DNA of 64,000 nt, from assembly GCA_028551475.1 (NCBI GenBank), contig CM052358.1, positions 8,973,938 through 9,037,937 of the forward strand, read 5' to 3'. The stretch comes from Casuarina equisetifolia. Lineage: Eukaryota; Streptophyta; Magnoliopsida; Fagales; Casuarinaceae. The position numbers and the translations under genes are program-made. Shown here in pieces: positions 56,126-64,000 of the stretch; positions within the stretch are counted from its first letter, which is position 1; each line of letters starts with the position of its first letter. The notes under the pieces are model-generated. The model made no database searches. It was not told where the DNA came from and worked only from the letters and a program-made list of their open reading frames with translations.

Positions 56126-58208
56126 GTACGAAAAATTGGATGTACGGTATCTTATTGGAGGAAAACCATACCTGAAATTTTTGGGGACTTTCTTCTGGGG
56201 AAAAGAATGGATATGAAATGTATAAAAAAGAGACAGAGGTTTCTGCCAATGGATCAGACAAAGACTCCTGATGGCATAATTTGTATTCAAGCTAAGTTCT
56301 CGAGAGTAAGAAGCCAATCAATTATTTTGATATTTTGTACTGTACCTTTATTGGGTACAGGGTACAGGGTACAGTGTACTGGATGTAGATAAGGCATATC
56401 AGTGCAGGTTGTGGTGGTGATCATACGGGAGTGAAGAGGTTAAAGGGAGAATTATCCTCTGCTTCTTAGTAAATTTTCTTGGACTGACAGTGGAGGGGCT
56501 AAGAAACGTATGAGGCATTTGGCCTCATTTATGTTGGTTTTGGAAGTCATATGGGAGTTTTAAGAAGTTCTAAGGGAGGATGGAAAATATTCTGAAGCTA
56601 CACATTTACCTAATTTTGTAGGACTATTAGTGGAGGAACTACAAACCTTTCTATGATGTTGTCTCTTATTTGCGTTCATTTTGAAGCTAGCTTTAGTCCT
56701 TGGTTTAAGGTGTCTCAAAACCTTTTGATTTAATTGGTGGCCGAGGTCGTGGGCCTTGAACCCATGGAATGTGAGTTGATTACGAAGGTCCATGATTTTA
56801 GAAATGATACTTTAATGGAGAATGATTTTTTTAAAATTTCTTTAAGGACATCTCCAGAGGTTTAGTTAAAATGGCGAATATAAAGAAGAAGCTTGTTTTG
56901 TGAGATTTTTATGGCTTTCTACTAAATATTTCTTTATACATTTGCACAATATCGGTGCTTAATATTCTGGTATATATGGTATGATAAGTTTTGATGGGTA
57001 TGTTCTATACTCGAACATACCAATTCATAGTATTGAGCAGTTTAGTTGACTTTCTTAGGCTGTAGTGTGGTTCTGAAACGCGTTCAGCACCGAAGAGGAA
57101 AAAGGAAGTTAAGTGAACATGGTGAGAAATCACATGCTGAAAGATGGATGGTCAGAAAGTCTCAATTAGAGCGGAAATGTCAACTGGTTATACCTTTGGA
57201 TAAATTCAGTTGTTGCTGGTGCTAGTAAATTTTTAGATGGAACCACAGTGGCTTAGGAATGGAGGAGTGCAGAAATCTTATGTATTGTCATCCAAAAGAA
57301 GAATCAGCTCATTCCTGACGGATGTGAGGGATTCTAGCCTTCTAGCTTTCTGAAATGTTTGAAATGTCTGAAATGTCTGGTGCTTTTTGGGAAAATTGTT
57401 TCAGTCTTTTTTCTTGGGAAGTTTCTCCTCTTTCAAATGAGACATTTGACATATTGAGGCATAATGGAGAGGATTTTTGTAGTTATTACAGCTTGATTAG
57501 CAAAATGCAGCAAGGAGTGTCTAGCAAAATGGATAGTCATACTAATTACAGGAATTGGACTTTTATTTTTCAGATTTTCTCCTTTCTTTTGTTAGCTCTT
57601 TGAGAATTAGTTATGGTTTTCAAGATGCTTTAAAAGTTCAAGGAGTTTGAGGCATTGAGGTTTCTTTTATTTCCAGTTGATCCAAATTAGTTGCTTAGAC
57701 AGTGACGGTCTAAATTGAATATCTATGTTTCTGGTATGGGGATTTTTTTCGACTGTATCAAGTTTGAATAATTCGATTCAAAATTTTTCTGATTAAATTT
57801 TGATGACTTTTAACTAATGCGTGAACTGACTTTGTTGCTCTATGCATTTTTGTACTCGAGCTCCCTTTTTACAAGTTTTGGTATATTTTATCTGAGATCA
57901 CTAATTTTCCAAATTGGGCCTAAATACATGCTGAACAAGCAGATCACTGGTTTATGGATAAAGCAGTACCCCGAAAGGAGACTCCTGAGGAGCTGGCTCG
58001 AGAGTCACTTATTGCCATTTCTTATTGTCTACCAGATAAGGTTTCCACTTCAGAACACTCACCTAACAAGTTGAATGCTGAGAATCTTTCTGTAGAGATT
58101 GATGGCAATGAGGATGAGAAGCACAGATCTAAGCTGATTTCCATTTCCTACACAGAGTCACCAGACACCAGGGGTCTACCTGTTGCGCCAGGAGAACTCA
58201 AGGGTTAG
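56126..58208 (+). CDS. Unrecognised multi-exon plant gene or young pseudogene (partial model)
   Basis: I do not recognise the protein. The best exon is 56,126-56,305: 60 open codons, with acceptor CTCAG before it and donor GTAAGA after it, encoding a K/R-rich stretch with KRQRFLPMDQTKTPDG. Coding-like stretches follow at about 56,735-56,865 (EVVGLEPMECELITKV), about 57,061-57,210 (SHAERWMVRKSQLERKCQLV, basic) and about 57,410-57,560 (SPLSNETFDILRHNGEDFCS). The last exon, about 57,945-58,208, contains KETPEELARESLIAISY and ends LPVAPGELKG before a stop. Stops between blocks fit introns in some places and damage in others (notably 56,400-56,700), so the start codon and the exon joins are not resolved. 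Confidence 0.42.
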
Positions 58209-59060
58209 CCTGGACTGTAGGACCCGTCTTATGAATACTATGTTATGTTGTATTCTAGAACTATGGCATAGTAAGCGCATGGATAAACTCTGGTGCTAAT
58301 ATACTGCTTGATATTCTGAAAGCTGATGTTGTTGTACCATGAACCCGCAGGGGTAGCGCACTGTTTTGAGTGGGGAAGCTATGTTTGGGCAAATGAATGA
58401 ACACGCATAGGCATCCTCTTGAATTCTTTCTTTCTTTCTTTTTTATACTTTTTTTTGGTTACATGTTAGATATTTGATCTCTCCTGCTCTTGGGGACTGT
58501 TTTTGTGTATGCTTATATTTTGAAATCCCTTAGAGAATGCTTTCCGTAGGTGGTACAGGGAAATTGCTACGCATAAAGCCTTGTAATTTGAATTAGTTTT
58601 GTTGGTCGATCGTTGATTCATTAGGAGTATTTTAACATGATGTATAGATATGTAACAAATACCATTGCAGATCTAAGAGATTTCATCGACTCTTCCACTG
58701 TTTCTTCTTGTCAGTTTTCATTAAAAGAGTTGTATATTGCCCGACTTCTCTGTCATGTCCGACAAGAGCTAGGAGGCTTATACCTGTTAATTTTTGTCAA
58801 GCTTGTGATTTAGAAAAGGGCACCAAGCTGCCTTTTGTTTAAATTGGTACTGGGGCCATAGAGCCCCTCCAAAGAATTTCACAGGCGATATTCGGGATCC
58901 TGCTCCCAAAACTTCCATTTGATGGCATAAAAATAATTTGGTACACCCTTGAAAGTTGTAGTTTAATAATGGAGGGGAAGTACACCAATAACGTGCTCAA
59001 GGACTTTCTTTCTAAAAGCATATTTTTTTGGCGACATTCGTGTCTTCATGCACTTTAACA
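58209..59060. other. Probable 3' UTR of the 56-58 kb gene, then gene-free DNA
   Basis: The 500 bases after the stop at 58,208 are T-rich with no frame, as in a plant 3' UTR. Nothing recognisable follows up to the copia fragment at 59,068. Confidence 0.4.
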
Positions 59061-59067
59061 AAATGGT

Positions 59068-59290
59068 ATGCCAAACGAAAATATAGACATATTACTAAGC
59101 TTGGTAGAACAATGTTCGTTTAGTCTTCAATACCAAAGAAATTTTGGTTTGAAAGTGTTTGCGGCAGCAGTATTTCTTATCAATAGATTGCTAAGTACCT
59201 TCCTTGAGATTAAATCATCTTTTGAAATCCTTATAACTGAGCCCCTTACTCTTTTCTTAGGACCCTTAAATGTTGGTGTTTCCGTCGCTG
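59068..59290 (+). mobile_element. copia integrase fragment, fossil
   Basis: The frame contains FGLKVFAAAVFLINRLLSTF and KSSFEILI, matching the C-terminal integrase stretch of copia elements (FWxEAxxTAxYLINRxP...KSPFE). It is a short isolated piece with no LTRs seen beside it. Confidence 0.75.
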
Positions 59291-59700
59291 ACACACAACT
59301 TACAAAGCAGTAGAGTATGCATTGCCCTTTGGAGCAGAGAAGAAAACGCATACAGTCTATTGTCTCAAACACACTCATTGAAAGCAAGAGACAAAGGTCA
59401 CAAGTTGGACACACTGAACAGAGAAGACAAAAAACCAAAGGCCACGGCGGACAGCAAGATCATTGCATTTTAGATACGCAAAAATCGGAGCCACTGTTGA
59501 ACCCATACTACCATGAATGGTCATTGAAAAAACTGAGACAAAACATAGGCACCCTGCTCCTAAATGAAATTCTACGAACAACTGATGAAATCTCAGAGCA
59601 CCCAGAAGAGCATGCTGCACTGGAAAAGAGAAACCAAACGGCAAGCCACACTAAAGTCGAACACCATACCGATTCCTAAAACATCAAATTGATTGTTCGT
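59291..59700. other. Segment open on both strands, origin unknown
   Basis: The plus strand is open for 120 codons (59,317-59,679, rich in K, R, Q, E and H) and the minus strand for 89 codons (59,375-59,644). G+C is higher than in the surroundings. No similarity is recognised. It directly follows the copia integrase fragment and may be retroelement-derived. Confidence 0.3.
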
Positions 59701-60885
59701 TCTTTGCCAAGAGATTGTAATGTCACACCTTCTACAAGAACACCCTTTCACTTCAATTTTTCTTCAGTTCATCATGCTACTCATTGTGTATAAATCTAGC
59801 TACCGGAATACCTATAAAGGTTATCAGTTCATCTTCTTTCTATAATATAGTCCATGCGCGCAACTTCTCATTAATATGATGTGCCCTCCATCAATCCACT
59901 CACCATCAACATTGGTAGGGATTAGGGTAAAGGGAAAGGCTTAGTTATTTGATCCTTGACTTGATCCTAAATGGGCTTGAAAGCTTGGGCTTGCGTGACA
60001 TTCATCTTCGACTATTGGAGCATCTAAATCCCGTATCTTTCCCAACTTTTTCTGGGGGGACAATTTTCAAGTTGCAAAGGTAAGGGGCCAAGGTGTGTTT
60101 CGACTTTTTGGTTTTATGGTTTCGGTTTTCTAATGAACAAGACTGAATACTAACATATTTACAGGTTCAAATGAAAATATAAATCGTGATAAATCATGAA
60201 AAAAAGAAACTCAAAAGTTTTATTCAATCCAAATAAATAGGCTAATATATGAGGAAGAATCAAGGATGAGAACTCCGGAAATTTTTAGTAAGAATGTCAT
60301 GCAAGATTTGGAAATCTACTATTCCAAGCTTAACATTTGTGGGTCTGAGTTTCACTGTAGTGTATTAATCACTCGTACTTTCGGTATGAGATGATGTTTT
60401 ACATAATTGCGAATCATATTTGGAACTGTTAATCATCATGTAATAAAATCTTTACTGATCTTCTTGAGTCATCTCTAGAATCACATAGGTGGATTACGGG
60501 AGTGTCGTTCTTGTCATATATGTTTGTCGTATTTTAAGTGCAAAAGTGACTCATCATTCATGCATTTATACCATTCTCGCATTGGCTGTAAAAAGAGCAC
60601 TATCATCTATCATATTGCATACCATTATTGTCTTTATAGTCGGTAATGTGTAATGATTTATCCGTATCTTTCACTTTTGTCCCACTTCTTTATGAAGGAG
60701 ACCGACCACCTAGAAAGATGAATTGTCAACATTCCAATTAAGAAAAGAACACTAGCTATTATATATATTGAAACACTTCTGACTAATTATGGACGTAACT
60801 AATACTATCGAGAGTAAACACATTAGCACGTAACCTTTTCTAAAATGAAAAAAAAAATGAATAGAAACTAGTTACAAATTTAGGG
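59701..60885. other. Gene-free AT-rich DNA
   Basis: No open frame of note and no recognised repeat up to the dispersed repeat at 60,890. Confidence 0.5.
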
Positions 60886-60889
60886 GTTG

Positions 60890-61230
60890 AATAAATTTTT
60901 CTTTTTAGTGGAAAAGAAAGTTTGTATTTGTAGAACTTAATGTACAAAAGTATAAGAGTATATTCTAATATTACAAAAGTTACAAAAATTATGAAAAGAT
61001 AAAGGTTAAAAGTGTTCAAATTTCATTCAAAAATGTATTTTCTTGAAAGAATTTAACATTAGGATGTCAATTATTCTATTTTGAAAAAAATATCTTATAT
61101 ATAATAAATGCAATCTAAAAAAAATCTTTAGAAATTTTGTTAAGTAAAATCCTTCTTTCATTGCTTTGATAATCTATTACATACTTTTCTTTTACTTATT
61201 TTCAGAATTCTGAAATTCAAAAGGTTATAG
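60890..61230. repeat. Dispersed repeat, related to 44,400-44,830
   Basis: This is the second copy of the AT-rich repeat described at 44,400-44,830, in the same orientation and with moderate identity. Confidence 0.5.
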
Positions 61231-63077
61231 TATCTTCTTTCTTCTTTCTTCTTTTACCTATATTCTTTTTTGTCTCCACTCTTGTTCTTTCCTTTTATTG
61301 TCTCATCTCCTTTCTCTTGTTTCGATGGCTGCAATATAGAGAAACTTTTGGATGGGTTTATTACTCTTCGACCAAAGGAATTGGGACCCCTGCTTTGAGA
61401 GGCAATTTAAAGTTAACTTCCATTATTGAATGACTAACCTCCCGATGAGTTCTTGAAAATCGTAAAGAGCTCAAGTTCATCGGGAAAGCTCCGGCATTGA
61501 CTTCATGACTTTTACCATAAGCTGCACTTATATAAAGATCCAACAACTGACTGTCATTGAGTTGAAACAATGAAGTCTACCTTTTGAGACAAATGATACG
61601 AATGCAAACAGACGAATCCCACATGTTTTACTAAAAAAACACAAATAAAATATGTTATCCTGGTTTTGTTTCCCCATCAATGACGAAACTGGTGCTTTGC
61701 TGGGCACGTAATGAAAGTACACGATCAAGATTTTCCGAAGAGCATCTTTACGATATCCTAACCAGCATCTTCAACCTGCTTCCGGCTAATGTTGTTGTCA
61801 GAATGTGAAGATGTGGTTTGACATTCCCAATGGCATCCATAACTCCGAACCCAACCCAACATTAGTTTGACCGATTTGTCAGCGTTGGGTTTCTTTTTTG
61901 TTCAAAGTATATATGTTTCTTTCGAACAGACAGAAACAGTCTTATGTTTTTGCACCGGTTTACAATGCCACCCTCCATCAAAGGACGGAAGGTACCAGTT
62001 AGTTTTGGAGGCCGGCAAAAAAAACTATTTTGGCTCGGCGGAAAGGAGGAGGGAAATTATTTTGTAGCAGACTACCACCTTTCGGTGCTTCTTTGTAGCT
62101 AACATGATAAAAATTGCAGAAAGTATGGTATCTAATTGGAGCTCAGCTCTTCCAGAAATTAAAACCTTATTTTATTTCCGATTGCGGGGACTTCAACTCA
62201 TATGTTACAAAAGTGACAAAGTTTCCTTTTGGGGATGTTGCTCCCAAAAATCCTGAGCATTACTGCCTATCCAAGGAAAGAAAAATCTGAGCATTATGAC
62301 AAAGTTGGACTTGCAAGCATCTGTCTTTTGCCGCTGTGCCAACTTTTCTTTATGGGTCTGGTGGAAAATGGTGGCAGACCCTACTAGATGTTGAACAGCA
62401 GGTGCCTGGTGTCCGAGTTGGATTTCCACTACTTTTGTCTTTTATTCTGCAGCTTCAGAAGAGGATCTGACGCCGACGCATGCAAGTTTGCTGGACTTCC
62501 AATAGCCTTCTCTCTCTTGTTTTTCTTTGCAACTTTGTCGGTCGGTGTCCCTTTCTGTACGTGTTCTCCACCCATGACCGAAATTCTCTTTTTCCCCTCC
62601 GTTGTCGTACTCTTTTTTCCTTTTCCTTTTTTCTAACTTTGATAGCATTGGCTAATGCGTCATTATTTTGGTGTTTGCCCAATCTTCAAATTTAAAATGT
62701 GGCTGTATGGCTATGTCTCGCGGTGGAGCTCCCTTACATATCAGTTAACTATAGGTTCAAAAATTCAGCTCGGTTCCAAAAAAGATCATTTACCCCTAGA
62801 ATACCGCTATGCCCGAACGGCCAAATGCGGCCAAATGCGGCCGAATATCAATGCAATGCCGCGAGTAATGTCTGATTTGTGGTCCTTTTGTTCTCTTCTC
62901 AATAGATGTGTCCTCATATCTACTTAATTTAGTTGTCCAAACTCAAATTCTTGAAGTAATTAAGATTGTTTAGTAGTATACTATAGAATCTAAGATAATG
63001 TTAGTAATTGAGTTAGATTACTTAATACATTTACTTGTAACTGAAAAATCTTTTACTAATTTATTACTTTTGTAGAC
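61231..63077. other. Intergenic DNA, no gene supported
   Basis: Several short frames exist (for example, minus strand 61,361-61,570 and plus strand 62,388-62,636), but none resembles a known protein. Around 62,440-62,640 the plus strand is pyrimidine-rich, and 'gcggccaaat' is repeated near 62,818-62,845. Confidence 0.4.
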
Positions 63078-63790
63078 TGTTTGAAATTATAGCCTAGGAG
63101 CTAAAGTGAGGATTGAAGGTTGGATACCTAAAGGATGGCCAGAGAAGACATGGACGAACGACAAATATAAAGATCTGAGTTTTGATTATTTCTTCTCTCT
63201 TTTAACAAATCAATTTGAATCAGTTTTATATACACTTTCCAATCAATAAAGCAGCAAGAGCAGAAAAATGTAATCAATTTACAACGTAAATGATTGATCG
63301 GAATAGATCAAAGCAGAGCTTTTGACCTTTGGCGATCTATGGCAGAAGATTTGGGTTCTACAACCCGAACGTAGGCAACTAGGGCTAGCGTGGCATATCT
63401 TCTAACAAGGGTGTTGACTCAACGACATATGTGGATAGTGTGCAGAACTCAAGTACGCATGTAGGTGCATCCTTTAAAAAACCCCCACAAATTGAACGAG
63501 CAATATAACTATAAGCTTGGACCTAAGAAGAGGTAAATGCACTAATGAGAGTCCTTTGATAAATACGTCTATTGGTTGATCCACAAATGAGATGAAGTGA
63601 AGATGTAACTATCCACACACTAGTTGCTTTCAAATGAAGTGATAAAAATTCTTAATATACTTGGTACGAGCATGAAAACATGGGTTGGTTGTCAAGTAAA
63701 GCACAAAGTGATTGCACATCAAAGAGTGGGTGGATGAGGCGGGAGAGTGCAAGGATCATGAAGTAGGCACTCAATCTACATAAGCTTCAT
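63078..63790 (-). mobile_element. 3' end of a copia element: LTR (63,078-63,407) plus RNase H tail, fossil
   Basis: The candidate LTR starts TGTTTGAA and ends CTAACA (330 bp). To its right, the minus strand at about 63,490-63,700 reads like the end of copia RNase H: NPCFHARTKYIK, then HFISFVDQPIDVFIKGLS and LLRSKL. The order LTR, untranslated tail, RNase H end is that of a minus-strand element entering from the right. The rest is absent or diverged toward the window edge. It shows several breaks. Confidence 0.65.
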
Positions 63791-64000
63791 AATGGTATCA
63801 GTGAGACATTTGTACTTAGCATTAATATTGGAACAAACCACCATATGTTATTCACAACAGCTCTAGGATATGAGATTACACCTGAGAAAGATGCAAAAGG
63901 CTCCAATCAAGTGGCAGTTATCATTGTCACCAATTCAACTAGCATAAAAAAAAAGGCCTTAAGGGTAATGGAAGGCTTCATGTGTAAAGAAAACCCATGC

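Noticed and set aside
61361-61570. 69-codon minus-strand frame ending VPIPLVEE
   Set aside because: It reads somewhat protein-like, but I could not link it to any family or neighbouring exon; left unannotated.
62388-62695. Overlapping frames on both strands near 62.4-62.7 kb
   Set aside because: They come from a pyrimidine-rich stretch with no codon pattern or domain.
63793-63810. 'tggtatcagtgagac' resembling a plus-strand primer-binding site
   Set aside because: No plus-strand LTR ends directly before it, and it lies at the edge of a minus-strand copia tail; probably coincidental.
63800-64000. Plus-strand frame open to the window edge (ALGYEITPEKDAKGSNQ)
   Set aside because: It is about 59 codons, truncated by the window and beside a decayed copia tail; there is no support for a gene.

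Overview
This is nuclear DNA from a flowering plant. It has multi-exon genes with GT-AG introns, AT-rich intergenic DNA, copia-type LTR retrotransposons, a LINE remnant, and traces that look like an endogenous pararetrovirus. The long introns and the terpene synthase relic suggest a woody dicot or magnoliid, but the species cannot be settled from sequence alone. No CRISPR array, rRNA gene, tRNA gene or bacterial-type system was seen.

Left part (1-31,030): a tandem segmental duplication built around an NPF7-clade (NRT1.5/NRT1.8-like) transporter gene on the minus strand. Unit A (1 to about 10,020) carries an apparently intact five-exon gene (3,169-7,591; 598 codons). Unit B (about 10,020 to 28,060) carries a second copy with the same exon structure (20,237-24,621), but a one-base insertion in its last exon should remove the last membrane helices. 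A third partial unit (about 28,060-31,030) keeps diverged flanking sequence but no transporter. Unit B was enlarged by a minus-strand copia element (11,502-17,158) with 224-bp LTRs and a 5-bp target duplication. Unit A preserves the matching unoccupied site. Unit B also holds an older retroelement-like stretch at about 17,690-18,760.

Middle (31,030-42,200): a complete ten-exon plus-strand gene for a brassinosteroid-signaling kinase (BSK, RLCK-XII), 494 codons. It has an N-myristoylation start, a kinase-like domain with degraded catalytic motifs, and a C-terminal TPR region.

Right part (42,200-64,000): mostly decayed DNA. It holds a LINE RNase H remnant (about 43,390-43,830), a heavily broken pararetrovirus-like stretch (about 45,300-47,450), a full-length but disrupted TPS-b-type terpene synthase pseudogene on the minus strand (about 47,690-50,135), copia fragments and LTRs (51,541-54,060, 59,068-59,290, 63,078-63,790), and an unrecognised plus-strand gene or pseudogene (about 55,400-58,700) with a threefold repeat in its leader region.

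The host genes fit nitrate/potassium transport (NPF7), hormone and immune signalling (BSK) and volatile terpene synthesis (TPS relic). Nothing indicates that they act as one system. The most useful observations are the NPF7 duplication history, the frameshifted second copy, the terpene synthase relic that is invisible as a single long ORF, and the unidentified gene near 56-58 kb.
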